From assembly GCA_016699535.1 (NCBI GenBank), contig CP064980.1, positions 3,666,001-3,730,000 of the forward strand: 64,000 bases of DNA. Direction: 5' to 3'. Under the pieces are notes generated by a model that made no database searches, was not told where the DNA came from, and saw only the letters and a list, made by a program, of their open reading frames with translations. Each line of letters opens with the position of its first letter. Position 1 is the first letter of the stretch. Below are positions 37,558-46,179 of this stretch, piece by piece. Source of the stretch: Myxococcales bacterium (GTDB lineage Bacteria > Myxococcota_A > Polyangia > Polyangiales > GCA-016699535). Both the position numbers and the translations under genes were made by a program.

Positions 37558-37568
37558 CAGGGGGGCGC

Positions 37569-38600
37569 ATGAAAAGACCGTTGCTTTGGCTGGTATCAAT
37601 TGTTTGTTGCTGGAGTGCTGTAGCTTGCAGCGAAACAGGCGATCCGCTTGCTGTCGATCAGCCCGCACCCGACTACTGCCCTGATAAAGCGCCCCTGGGC
37701 TATCAGATGAGTGGCGATTGTTGTGCGCGTGTTTCCAATGCCGACCGTCTTGATCATCCTCAGTTTCGAGTCGCTGGCATTAGCGTTAATCGGCCTGCTA
37801 TTCTGGACGACGATTTCATTGCCAACATCATACAGGCCTTTCTCGATCAAGAAACCTTCAACTGGATCATTGATGTTCAAAATGCCGCAGCCGATGGCCC
37901 TATTGATATACGAACTGGTTTTGGTATTCGCGACGTCCAAGACAACACTTTTTCTTTTGATACGACAAACCCCGATCTCGCTCCGGCACCACTGGCAGCC
38001 GAGCTCGGAGAGAATGAAGTAAGTTCTGAAAGTTTTAATCAAACATTATTGCTTCCTATCCTGGATAAAGACGTCACCCCAGGGCAAACTATCGATCCGA
38101 GTGCCGTTCTTCCAGTCGATCAACTGAAGCTGATCAATGTGCCTTTTTCTGACGATCGAACATGCATTGGTATACGTAATCGGGACCTCAATGTGTATGA
38201 AACAAAGATCATCGTCGATCAAAGTCTTGATACAGAAACACGTCTCGAGGCCAGTGAGTTTCCTGTGCCGCCTGGAGAAGTTGAAGCTTACGTCAAAGTG
38301 GACGCGGCTGATGACGTTTTTGTTGCCGATCTCAATGATAAACTCTGCGACATCATTGCTTGTGAGCTGCGCAGCACATGCAGCGATCCGGTCGACTATT
38401 GTGGCGAAGTCGCTCGAAGCGAATGGAACAATCCACCCGATTCACTTTGTGATAGCAACGGTTGTCAGCGCAACGACAGCGAAGGAGACGACGTTAATGG
38501 GAACGGGAATATGGACCAAGTCTGTGACCCTGCTACCGAATGTAACGCTTGGTACCTCAATCTATATTTCGTAGCTCAGGGAGTAGAGATCACGAACTAA
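37569..38600 (+). CDS. Cys-rich lipoprotein of unknown function
   Basis: A 343-residue exported lipoprotein: MKRPLLWLVSIVCCWSAVAC gives the lipobox. The mature part has about 15 Cys, several near the end (CDIIACELRSTC, CDSNGCQRN, CDPATEC), consistent with disulfides, and a long beta-rich middle with many Asp and Pro. A GGGGGG stretch before ATG 37569 may serve as the ribosome site. I do not recognise a family. The stop codon sits in the loop of a 9-bp hairpin (38590-38610). Confidence 0.6.
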   Translation: MKRPLLWLVSIVCCWSAVACSETGDPLAVDQPAPDYCPDKAPLGYQMSGDCCARVSNADRLDHPQFRVAGISVNRPAILDDDFIANIIQAFLDQETFNWIIDVQNAAADGPIDIRTGFGIRDVQDNTFSFDTTNPDLAPAPLAAELGENEVSSESFNQTLLLPILDKDVTPGQTIDPSAVLPVDQLKLINVPFSDDRTCIGIRNRDLNVYETKIIVDQSLDTETRLEASEFPVPPGEVEAYVKVDAADDVFVADLNDKLCDIIACELRSTCSDPVDYCGEVARSEWNNPPDSLCDSNGCQRNDSEGDDVNGNGNMDQVCDPATECNAWYLNLYFVAQGVEITN

Positions 38601-38633
38601 GTTTGTGATACAAGCGCTAGGCACTATACCCAG

Positions 38634-38716
38634 GCCGGGGTGGCGGAAGGGCAGACGCGGAAGACTTAAAATCTTCTATCGGAAACGGTGTGCGGGTTCG
38701 AATCCCGCCCCCGGCA
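38634..38716 (+). tRNA. tRNA-Leu (anticodon UAA)
   Basis: An 83-base class II tRNA. The acceptor arm GCCGGGG pairs with CCCCGGC (38709-38715), with discriminator A at 38716. The anticodon stem GAAGA/TCTTC encloses CTTAAAA, anticodon TAA. A long variable arm follows (about CTATCGGAAACGGTG), then the T arm GCGGGTTCGAATCCCGC. CCA is not encoded. A and B box motifs (TGGCGGAA, GGTTCGAATCC) are intact. Confidence 0.96.
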
Positions 38717-38877
38717 CTTAGTAGCTAGCTAATTTAGGAATTGGTTTTCTTGTTGGCTTTAACTGTTTGGACCGCTGCGTAGCAGCTCTCCAAAGAGGGG
38801 ATTCACGACAATCCCCTCCCAAGCGCGCTTCGCGCCTTGGCTCCCTCCCCTGCGGGCTCGCGCTGCTCGCGGGCGAT

Positions 38878-39101
38878 GATCTGTATGCAAACGCTAAATT
38901 AGTGAATGGCTTCTTGGGCGGGTTAGTGGTGAAAGCTTTTTGCGAGCTTGTTCTGTGTTCGAGCGCCCCCACAGAAATCGAGCGCAGTGGACTTCGGTCC
39001 ATGAGCACGGTTTCGAGGAGGTAAGCCGAACACGGAGCAAGCTCGCAGAAAGTCCTTGCATGCAACGATCTGTAAACAAACGCTAAATTAGTGGATGGCT
39101 T
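38878..39101. repeat. Direct 35-bp repeats flanking a 26-bp hairpin, next to tRNA-Leu
   Basis: Positions 38878-38912 and 39067-39101 are direct repeats with 32 of 35 bases equal (core ACGCTAAATTAGTG). Between them, 38936-38961 pairs with 39027-39052 over 26 bp with three G-U pairs. The sub-motif CGGCTTACCTCC and the TTTTTxCGAGCTT motif recur in the inverted-end elements at 42431, 45890 and 58012, so this may be a diverged relative. The right repeat overlaps the 3' end of panD. No gene is seen from 38717 to 39087. Confidence 0.75.
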
Positions 39102-39485
39102 GGGGGCGGGCGGGGCCGGGGAGTTCGGCTCTGCGGGAGACGATGCGATTCTTTTCATCGACGTGGATGACAACAGGCTTGTGCTCGCGGGCTTGCTCTA
39201 CGCTCATTTGGCCAAAGGTTGCAAGGATGATGATTTCACCGGGCGCATTGAGGTGCGCAGCGGCTCCATTGACACAAATCGTTCCCGAGTCGCGTGGCCC
39301 TTTAACGCATAGGTCATTAAACGACTGCCACGAGTGATATTCCAAATGTACACCGCTTCATGCTCGACTATACCGGCAGCTTCCATCAATGTTTCATCAA
39401 TGGTCACGCTACCTTCGTATTCTACATCGGCTTGGGTGACTATTGCCCGGTGAATCTTGGCCAAGAACATCGTTTTCTGCATCAT
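39088..39485 (-). CDS. panD: Aspartate 1-decarboxylase, one frame break
   Basis: Makes beta-alanine for pantothenate. The proenzyme begins MMQKTMFLAKIHRAIVTQAD and has the self-cleavage Gly-Ser in YEGSVTID, where the Ser becomes the pyruvoyl group. The first frame ends as TYALKG; the family match continues one frame over with PRDSGTICVNGAAAHL and ILATFGQMS, so a base is miscalled around CCCTTT at 39298-39303. The rejoined length, about 132 residues, is normal. GGAGGAA lies just upstream. The last residues (PQAIH) and stop are supplied by a repeat copy. Confidence 0.88.
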
Positions 39486-39664
39486 TTCCTCCCACTGTAG
39501 CGCCCGCAAACAAGCAGTGCACTCAGCAACGGCATTAATCTAACCGCTGTTCCTAGCAGGAGCAAGCTCCCAATAAAAGCTGAAATATCCTAAATGCATA
39601 GCACACATCCTGAGCTGGGCATGCAGGCGAGGGATTCGGTGATGTTTGCCCCTTTAGATGATTC

Positions 39665-42424
39665 GTGTTAACGCCGCAGCTAATGACTTCGTTGATACCC
39701 AAACGCCCACGATTTATGGGTTTTATTGTCCTAGGCATCGTTTTCTTAGCCTTTATTACCCTACCCACGCTGGCACGGATCTACACGGAGTTCCTCTGGT
39801 TTAAGTCGCTTGGCCAAGGCGCGGTTTTCACCACGCTCCTCACTACAAAAGTCTGGCTGGGTTTTGCCATCGCGCTACTAACCTTTGCCTTTGTATTTGT
39901 TAACTCTCGACTTGCGATCAAGCTCTCTCACGGACTTTATCCTGTCGTATTGCGCGATCCCAACGGTGTCGTTCAGATAAATGCTGGGAAGATTGCTACC
40001 AAATTCGTCTGGCCGGTCTCCCTACTTGCTACGCTTTTCCTTGGATTTTGGGGAGCGAGTCTTTGGAATGTTTGGCTTCGGAGCAATCACAGCGTTTCCT
40101 TCGGCCAGCGCGATCCTCTATTCGGCCGCGATGTCGCTTTTTACATGTTCGATTTACCGTTGCTTGAAATGCTAACTTCGCTTGGCCTTACCCTGCTCGT
40201 TCCAACCGTGGGGCTTTGCGTGCTTCTCTATTTTGCCCGAGGTGCTTTAGTCAACGCTCCGAACGGCCCACGTGTTGAAAAACATGCACGCATTCATCTG
40301 AGTATTTTGCTCGCGCTCCTTTTCTTGATGCTTGCCTGCAAAACATATTTGCAGACTACGTATTTGTTGTTCTCCGAGTCTGGACCCGTCAGTGGAGCAA
40401 GCTATACCGACGTATTCGCAAAGCTACCTGCTCTACAGATAAAGGCCGCTATCGCCGTAGTCGCTGCCTTGCTCGTATTGGGCAATCTATGGCGCCAACG
40501 CTTTTTATGGGTGGGGATAGCTTTTGCTCTGTACGTGAGCGTCGAAATCTTAGGCGTTCGTGTGTATCCTAACTTGGTCCATAAGTTTACGGTCGTTCCA
40601 AACGAATACGAAAAAGAAGCGCCTTTTATTCGTCATAATATTGAAGCCACACGACAAGCCTTTGCTCTGGATAAAGTCAAAGAGCGCGATTTGACTGCAG
40701 ATGTGACTTTGACCATCGATGATATCAATCGAAACCAAGCTACCATTGAAAACATTCGACTGTGGGATCATGCACCTTTGCTGGACACCTTCGCGCAAAT
40801 CCAAGAAATTCGTACCTACTACGACTTCACCTCAGTGGATAACGATCGTTATGTCATTGATGGCAAGTTAAGACAGACCATGCTCTCACCACGTGAGCTT
40901 GCTTCTGAAAGCTTGCCAAACCGCACATGGATCAATGAACGTTTTACATTCACCCATGGATACGGATTAACACTCGGCCCGGTCAACCGTGCAACACCCG
41001 AAGGCCTCCCCGAACTTTTTATTAAAGACATTCCCCCTCAGTCTTCAATAAAAGGACTCAATGTCAGCAATCCCGCTATCTATTACGGAGAGCTGACGAG
41101 CGATTACGTGTTTGTCGACACACGTAACCGTGAATTCCATCACCCATCGGGTGATAAAAACGTTTACGCTAAATACAAGGGCAAAGGCGGAGTCTCGCTC
41201 TCATCCTTTTTAACACGACTGGCTCTTTCCATTCAGTTTGGTTCGATAAAGCTTCTGCTTTCTGAAGACATTCAAGAAACAAGCCGGGTTTTACTACACC
41301 GCAACATTCAAGAACGCATTCGAAACATCGCGCCATTTTTACTTTTCGATCAAGACCCCTACATGGTGATTCGAGATAACGGACAGCTTGTGTGGTTGAT
41401 TGACGCTTATACTATCGCCAACCGATATCCCTACGCGCAGTCTGTCCGCGCCGGGATCAACTACATGCGTAACTCTGTTAAGGTCGTAGTCGATGCCTAC
41501 GACGGCTCCGTTGATTTCTACGTGGCGGACACTGTCGATCCAGTTTTAAAGGTTTGGCAGCAAATCTTCCCGACTTTGTTTAAATCTCTGCAAAGCATGC
41601 CAAAGGATATCAAAAAACATCTGCGTTATCCGTTAGATATTTTCGAATACCAAACAGAAATGATGAGTATCTATCACATGAAAAGCGCTGAGCTTTTGTA
41701 CAACAGGGAAGATCAGTGGGAGATACCAGCCATCACAAACGGTGAAAACCGAACCATGCTTGAGCCCTACTATACCGTGATGAAACTTCCTCAGGAGAAG
41801 AATCCTGAATTCATTCTCATGCTGCCCTTTACCCCCAAGCGCAAAGATAACTTGGCCGCTTGGATGGTAGCGCGAAACGATGGCGAGCATCTCGGCGAGC
41901 TTGTGGTCTACAGTTTCCCCAAAGACCGTCTGATCTTTGGACCTCAACAGATTGCCAATCGCATCAATCAAGATGCTGAAATATCACGACAAATTTCGTT
42001 GTGGGATCAGCGTGGCTCCCAAGCCATCTTAGGCACCTTACTCGTCATACCGATCGAAGAAGCACTTATCTATGTGCAACCCTTGTATTTGCGCTCCGAA
42101 GGCGGACGCATTCCGGAGCTCAAACGCGTGGTGGTTGCCTATGAAAACCGCATTGCCATGGCCCAAACACTTGAAGCCGCCATTGCTGATCTCTTTGGAG
42201 GCGAAACTGCAACGAGCAAAACGGTATCCTCCAAGGAAGAAGACATAACGCTTCTTCAAAACACGCAAGCCCAAGAGTTCAACGCGGCTACTGAGGAAAA
42301 GCTGCTAAATCAGCAGGCGCTAAATCACTATCGGCAAGCCATCCAGGCACAAAAAGAAGGTGACTGGTCACGCTACGGTGAAGAGCTCAAGGCCTTAGGC
42401 AATGTGCTCGAACGCATGCAATAG
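39665..42424 (+). CDS. UPF0182 family membrane protein
   Basis: A 919-residue protein of UPF0182. About seven membrane segments occupy the first 300 residues (for example FIVLGIVFLAFITLP and FLWVGIAFALYVSVEIL). A large extracytoplasmic domain follows with NPSHLEW-free but family-typical stretches: VPNEYEKEAPFIRHNIEATR, LREIRTYYDF-like QEIRTYYDF, and PYMVIRDNGQLVWLIDAYT. Start GTG 39665 or ATG 39683. Function unknown. Its last 73 codons are duplicated 3.46 kb downstream. Confidence 0.88.
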   Translation: MLTPQLMTSLIPKRPRFMGFIVLGIVFLAFITLPTLARIYTEFLWFKSLGQGAVFTTLLTTKVWLGFAIALLTFAFVFVNSRLAIKLSHGLYPVVLRDPNGVVQINAGKIATKFVWPVSLLATLFLGFWGASLWNVWLRSNHSVSFGQRDPLFGRDVAFYMFDLPLLEMLTSLGLTLLVPTVGLCVLLYFARGALVNAPNGPRVEKHARIHLSILLALLFLMLACKTYLQTTYLLFSESGPVSGASYTDVFAKLPALQIKAAIAVVAALLVLGNLWRQRFLWVGIAFALYVSVEILGVRVYPNLVHKFTVVPNEYEKEAPFIRHNIEATRQAFALDKVKERDLTADVTLTIDDINRNQATIENIRLWDHAPLLDTFAQIQEIRTYYDFTSVDNDRYVIDGKLRQTMLSPRELASESLPNRTWINERFTFTHGYGLTLGPVNRATPEGLPELFIKDIPPQSSIKGLNVSNPAIYYGELTSDYVFVDTRNREFHHPSGDKNVYAKYKGKGGVSLSSFLTRLALSIQFGSIKLLLSEDIQETSRVLLHRNIQERIRNIAPFLLFDQDPYMVIRDNGQLVWLIDAYTIANRYPYAQSVRAGINYMRNSVKVVVDAYDGSVDFYVADTVDPVLKVWQQIFPTLFKSLQSMPKDIKKHLRYPLDIFEYQTEMMSIYHMKSAELLYNREDQWEIPAITNGENRTMLEPYYTVMKLPQEKNPEFILMLPFTPKRKDNLAAWMVARNDGEHLGELVVYSFPKDRLIFGPQQIANRINQDAEISRQISLWDQRGSQAILGTLLVIPIEEALIYVQPLYLRSEGGRIPELKRVVVAYENRIAMAQTLEAAIADLFGGETATSKTVSSKEEDITLLQNTQAQEFNAATEEKLLNQQALNHYRQAIQAQKEGDWSRYGEELKALGNVLERMQ

Positions 42425-42430
42425 CTAACT

Positions 42431-42705
42431 GTAACTGGCCAGTCCCTGGCAGCTGAAAGCACTTTTTTCGAGCTTTTCTTATCTTCGGCTTACTTCCTCG
42501 GACTTCCTCGTCAGGTACCAATGGACCATCCCCCTCAGTCCTGTGGGAGAGTGTCTGGGGCAGAGTTCCAGCGGAGCGAACTCTGGGGGCCCTAGACCTG
42601 CTGAACCTAAGAAAACCTCGAAAGAAAACTTGGCTTCGGGCATTGCGTTCATGTTCGCGTGCTTTTTTCTTAACTGCTGACTTTTGTCACCGACTGACCA
42701 GGTCC
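42431..42705 (+). mobile_element. MITE-like element with inverted ends, copy 1
   Basis: A 275-bp non-coding element. It starts GTAACTGGCCAGT and ends ACTGACCAGGTCC, an imperfect 13-bp inverted end pair. The right subterminal 21 bp (TTAACTGCTGACTTTTGTCA plus C) is identical, inverted, to the left side of the copy at 58012. Inside are TTTTTTCGAG and an opposing CCTCGAAA. It lies just after the UPF0182 stop codon. Confidence 0.75.
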
Positions 42706-42711
42706 CAATAG

Positions 42712-42845
42712 CTAGAGCGATACACTGGGGCGTGTCTCGGGGAGTTTTTCCGGATCACGGAACAGTACACCATGTTCAGCGAAGTCTCGACGAAGCTTCG
42801 GAAAGGCGCTGCGAATTTTTTCTGTGGTGCTCGCATAGGCAACGT
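42712..42845 (-). pseudogene. 3' fragment of the patatin-like gene (duplicate)
   Basis: A copy of the last ~44 codons of the gene at 46180-47665, with stop CTA (minus strand) at 42712-42714. It has about eight base differences and stops abruptly at 42845, where unrelated DNA begins. No start or catalytic part is present, so it is a remnant of the duplication. Confidence 0.85.
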
Positions 42846-42961
42846 TCATCAAGAATTTGAAAATAGTCCCTTACTGTATTTGGTGACAACTGCGCGTCAT
42901 TCGCAATTTTTGTATAATTGAGCATTTGAGTATCGCTCAACGCCGCGGTTCCTAATGACAT
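42846..42961 (-). pseudogene. Fragment of an AAA-type ATPase (DUF4143-like)
   Basis: Reads ALSDTQMLNYTKIANDAQLS and PNTVRDYFQILDE, which resembles the winged-helix-like segment after the ATPase domain in DUF4143 proteins. It breaks off exactly where the duplicated block begins. A Walker-A-bearing fragment that could come from the same kind of gene lies at the other inner junction (45556-45668), on the opposite strand. No intact copy is in the window. Confidence 0.55.
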
Positions 42962-43012
42962 CCGCTACGCTTTACCTTACGAGGAGTCGATAGCGACAAC
43001 GGCTGGACCTGA

Positions 43013-43250
43013 TTGCTAGATTGTGCCGCCGCCGCCAAAGAGCGAAGTGATGTCGTGCCAGAACCCCAAGATGACGAGGAAACAAGGGCGCAACTTGATT
43101 TTTGGCAGGATGACCCTCCAGATCCAACACCAAGAGGCACTCCTTGGAGCAAACTGCTCGCCCGAGTCTTCAAGATAGATGTGAGCGTGTGCCCAGCCAG
43201 TGGTGGTCACATGAAGATTGTCGAGTTTCCCGCCAACCCTAGACCGGGTT
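43013..43250 (+). pseudogene. Remnant of an IS91-type transposase C-terminus
   Basis: The reading GTPWSKLLARVFKIDVSVCP-x-x-GGHMKIV resembles the zinc-ribbon-like end common to IS91-family (Y2) transposases, where CPxCGG precedes the last helix; here the second Cys is Ser (CPASGG). No start, catalytic Tyr residues or insertion ends are visible, so it is a decayed fragment. The following 200 bp to 43451 show no gene I can support. Confidence 0.6.
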
Positions 43251-43451
43251 TCACAACTTCCCTTGCCCTTTGCCGGTTGATTTCAATCCATCGCGATGCA
43301 CCACTGCTTGCTGCCCCTCGGTGGTGCAAACTGTCCGTAACCTCGTGCCCTAAACACCTTTTTTTTGCCCGCCTTAGGCCCTTGGCACCCGGGCCCACGA
43401 CCGCGCCCGGCCCTGCGTTGCTCAAAGCTGTGCTCTGTCATCGCTTTTGCG

Positions 43452-44432
43452 CTACGCCCCCAGTGTGTTTCGCCCTTTTGGAATACCTAGGCTTAAAAGA
43501 TTGTTTTGCAAAAGCGCGACGGTTTCTGAAGGTCCAGATTGCGCCACAATGGCTCGGATTTGCTCGAAATGAGCACGCTGCAGGTTGACTATCGTCTGGT
43601 AGTCCGCCTGTGAGCAGGCAAAGACGTTGTAGTTGACCACCGCCAAATGCTCTGTTTGAAGCCGTTCATGTATCACCTTTTGCCAGTGTTCCAGAAGCTT
43701 CCAAAAGGCCTCAGGGTGACGATGGGTATCGACCGTAAGCACCTCGCTAAGCAAGTGGTGCGTGCCATCCCAGCTCACGACATTCGCTTGCTCTAACAAA
43801 GCTAGACTGCTTTGGACGATTTCGGGGCTCAGCCCGAGGTAGTTCGCTATATACTGATGTGAAGCGTTCTTTCGTTGGCGATAATGCTCGGTTTCAAGGA
43901 CCCTTAGAATCGCTTCGGTCCAAGGCACCGTCCATGCGAGCTCCTGCAGGATGCGGCGGGCTTGCTGCTCTTGTCTGAGCGAAGGAATGTGCTCGATGCC
44001 CACAAGTTCATCCAGGAAATCGCCTACGCGATGAGTGCACGCTTGAATCAAAGAAAGAAACTCAGGAAGCCTGGGATGACTTTTACCGGAAAACCATCGA
44101 CTGACCGAATAGCGCGAATGGCCCGTGCTTTGAGCAATCGAAACAATGCTTTGCTTGCCTTTTAGCGCTGAAAGCCACAAGGCAAGCCCGGCGTCATCCA
44201 GATGGCTGCAAAGCGCATGGGCATCCACGCTCGACATGAATCGATCCATCGCCGCGACCACATCAATGCCCACACGCACACAGGCCTTGAGCGTGACAAG
44301 CCCCGTGGGAAAACGCCGCCCAGCCTCCCAGTCAGCGGCAGTATTACTGCGATAGCCCAAGCGACGCGCGAAGGCCATTTGCGAACGAGGCCCGCGAATT
44401 GCCCGTAAAAGCTCACTAGCTACATGGTTCAC
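43452..44432 (-). CDS. TIGR02147/DUF4423-like regulator with tandem HTH
   Basis: A 326-residue protein. Residues about 17-45 (MAFARRLGYRSNTAADWEAG) and 95-130 (SIAQSTGHSRYSVSRWFSGK) are two XRE-like helix-turn-helix units. The C-terminal half has helical segments (NYLGLSPEIVQSSLALLEQA) and a beta stretch typical of TIGR02147/DUF4423 proteins, which occur in Fibrobacter, Bdellovibrio and myxobacterial relatives. It is divergent from the lipoprotein gene at 44575 with a 142-bp gap, so it probably regulates that gene. It lies inside the inserted segment. Confidence 0.7.
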   Translation of the reverse strand: MNHVASELLRAIRGPRSQMAFARRLGYRSNTAADWEAGRRFPTGLVTLKACVRVGIDVVAAMDRFMSSVDAHALCSHLDDAGLALWLSALKGKQSIVSIAQSTGHSRYSVSRWFSGKSHPRLPEFLSLIQACTHRVGDFLDELVGIEHIPSLRQEQQARRILQELAWTVPWTEAILRVLETEHYRQRKNASHQYIANYLGLSPEIVQSSLALLEQANVVSWDGTHHLLSEVLTVDTHRHPEAFWKLLEHWQKVIHERLQTEHLAVVNYNVFACSQADYQTIVNLQRAHFEQIRAIVAQSGPSETVALLQNNLLSLGIPKGRNTLGA

Positions 44433-44444
44433 TATCCCAGTTTA

Positions 44445-44480
44445 GCACATATAAGTGCGATTCAGAAGCGTAAAAAGTGC
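44445..44480. promoter_or_regulatory. Candidate operator in the regulator/lipoprotein divergent region
   Basis: GCACATATAAGTGC (44445-44458) is a near-palindrome, and its AAGTGC half recurs at 44475-44480, 22 bp or two helical turns away. The site lies between the divergent regulator and lipoprotein genes. By analogy with HTH regulators it could bind the adjacent TIGR02147-like protein. This is inference from position and symmetry only. Confidence 0.35.
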
Positions 44481-44574
44481 ATAATCGGTAAACTTTATCC
44501 TTGTCTATGCTCGCAGCCCTTCCATACTAGAGTTGAGGGCCAATCTCTGGTCCTAACAAGGAGAGAACGAACTT

Positions 44575-45348
44575 ATGTCAGCTTTTTACTTAACCCCTAA
44601 ATATACAACACTCAGCACAGCCGTGCTGTGCTTGGCACTGGGCCTTTCCCATTGCTCAACCTCCGAGGGCGGGCAATCTGGTGGTGGCACAAACAATGAA
44701 ACGCCGTTGTGCAATCAACTTTCACGGCAGAGCATTGAAGCGGATGTAGTCGCCGAAGGCTTCAGCGTGGCTGTAGCCGATGAACTTGCATTGTATGTCA
44801 AAGACTACGCCGGCGAACTTCTGGATGATAACGGCGACGTGGTGTCGGCTTATGTTCTCGAGCTTAGCGCGGCCGATGATCTTGCTCTGCAAGTCGTCAG
44901 GCAAGAAATTAATGAGGACAGCAGCACCCTTGAATCGGAAACCTATGAGGTCGTCGATCAAGACTGCGCCGATTATTACGAAGCCAAGTTGAACTATATT
45001 TTCAGACTCGGTTCGGAAGATGCTCCGATGATCGAAATCAGCGGAACCGACACCTTCCGCTGGAGCAGCGCGCGTAAGTTTGCTGCGTCAATTCATACAG
45101 CTATCGAAGAGGTGACAGGGTCTTTTGAACCCGCGCTCATCGCCGAGGGCTACCAGAACATTGAGTTGCAACTCGAGCTCAGCAGCACCAGCTCGGATGC
45201 CGAGACCCTTGTGCCTGACATGATAAGCGGCGAGCTCGGCTGGCAGGGCGAAAAGTTCCACGGAGACCCCTCTGATCCTGCTGATCCGAACGCCATCGCG
45301 GAAGCGAAAACTGAAATCACTGGCAGCTTCAGTCAAGCACTGGAATAG
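44575..45348 (+). CDS. Lipoprotein of unknown family, divergent partner of the regulator
   Basis: A 257-residue exported lipoprotein. The signal ends in a lipobox (LGLSHC-S) followed by a Gly/Ser-rich linker. The mature part is acidic and mixed alpha/beta, with one pair of Cys (at about residues 43 and 128) and no motif I know. AAGGAGAG lies 11 bases before the ATG. It is the only other intact gene in the inserted segment besides the regulator, suggesting the two travel as a module. Confidence 0.65.
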   Translation: MSAFYLTPKYTTLSTAVLCLALGLSHCSTSEGGQSGGGTNNETPLCNQLSRQSIEADVVAEGFSVAVADELALYVKDYAGELLDDNGDVVSAYVLELSAADDLALQVVRQEINEDSSTLESETYEVVDQDCADYYEAKLNYIFRLGSEDAPMIEISGTDTFRWSSARKFAASIHTAIEEVTGSFEPALIAEGYQNIELQLELSSTSSDAETLVPDMISGELGWQGEKFHGDPSDPADPNAIAEAKTEITGSFSQALE

Positions 45349-45385
45349 ATCCACGCAAAACACAAGTAAGTAAGAACTAGCCCGC

Positions 45386-45427
45386 ACCCCGACTCTTCGA
45401 TATATGGAAGGGTCGGGGTTGTTTTTT
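45386..45427 (+). terminator. Rho-independent terminator after the inserted lipoprotein gene
   Basis: ACCCCGACTCTTC pairs with GAAGGGTCGGGGT around a GATATATG loop (one T-G pair), followed by TGTTTTTT. It lies 37 bp past the lipoprotein stop. The stretch from here to 45555 has no gene I can support. Confidence 0.85.
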
Positions 45428-45555
45428 ACTGCTCGCTCCGCCTTGCCCTTTGCCCCGAAGCACTGTCAGTTCAAGCGCCCGAAATGGCTTCCAGGGCGTT
45501 TTCTAGGGTATTTGTCGTAGTTGATGGGTTTATCTTCCAGTTTCAGTGTTGCAAA

Positions 45556-45668
45556 ATGCTTGATGCGGTTCGAATACTGAGCGAATTTCGATCTATATTA
45601 AGCAGGACGCTTGATAGACTGAAATCACGCAGTTTTTTTCTGCTAGGGGCACGTGGAGTTGGGAAAAC
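45556..45668 (+). pseudogene. N-terminal fragment of an AAA-type ATPase (DUF4143-like)
   Basis: ATG 45556 opens MLDAVRILSEFRSILSRTLD, then SFFLLGARGVGKT, a Walker A motif in the context usual at the start of AAA/DUF4143 ATPases. Right after GKT the sequence changes to the duplicated UPF0182 end, so the gene is cut within its P-loop. It mirrors the fragment at 42846. Confidence 0.65.
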
Positions 45669-45887
45669 ACTGCAACGAGCAAAACGGTATCCTCCAAGGA
45701 AGAAGACATAACGCTTCTTCAAAACACGCAAGCCCAAGAGTTCAACGCGGCTACTGAGGAAAAGCTGCTAAATCAGCAGGCGCTAAATCACTATCGGCAA
45801 GCCATCCAGGCACAAAAAGAAGGGGACTGGTCACGCTACGGTGAAGAGCTCAAGGCCTTAGGCAATGTGCTCGAACGCATGCAATAG
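45669..45887 (+). pseudogene. Duplicated 3' end of the UPF0182 gene
   Basis: Carries the last ~72 codons and stop of the gene at 39665-42424, with a single base difference. It has no start and is fused to an ATPase fragment upstream, so it is not expected to be functional. Confidence 0.9.
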
Positions 45888-45889
45888 CT

Positions 45890-46173
45890 GTAACTGGCCA
45901 GTCCCTGGCAGCTGCAAGCACTTTTTTCGAGCTTTTCTTATCTTCGGCTTACTTCCTCGGACTTCCTCGGACTTCCTCGTCAGGTACCAATGGACCATCC
46001 CCCTCAGTCCTGTGGGAGAGTGTCTGGGGCAGAGTTCCAGCGGAGCGAACTCTGGGGCCCTAGACCTGCTGAACCTAAGAAAACCTCGAAAAAAAACTTG
46101 GCTTCGGGCATTGCTTTCGTGTTCGCGTGCTTTTTTCTTAACTGCTGACTTTTGTCACCGACTGACCAGGTAC
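45890..46173 (+). mobile_element. MITE-like element with inverted ends, copy 2
   Basis: A 284-bp copy of the element at 42431, bounded by GTAACTGGCCAGT and ACTGACCAGGTAC (11 of 13 positions pair). It ends 6 bp before the stop codon of the patatin-like gene. It is part of the duplicated block, so it is not an independent insertion. Confidence 0.75.
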
Positions 46174-46179
46174 AAATAG

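Larger units (their letters stand above)
42206..42845. repeat. 640-bp duplicated block, left copy
   Basis: Matches 45669-46313. It contains the 3' end of the UPF0182 gene, an inverted-end element and a 3' fragment of the patatin-like gene. Here the UPF0182 part belongs to the complete gene and the patatin part is a truncated remnant. The UPF0182 portion differs from the right copy at one of 219 positions, and the patatin portion at about eight of 134. Confidence 0.93.

Noticed and set aside
38603..38630. Promoter for tRNA-Leu (TTGTGA, 16 bp, TATACC)
   Set aside because: The start of transcription would fall inside the mature tRNA, so the match is probably chance.
38717..39101. CRISPR array beside tRNA-Leu
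   Set aside because: Only two imperfect 35-bp repeats with a 154-bp hairpin spacer; no regular array and no cas genes in the window.
43251..43588. Continuation of the transposase frame
   Set aside because: Beyond about 43250 the reading loses any resemblance to the IS91-type end and overlaps the regulator gene on the other strand.
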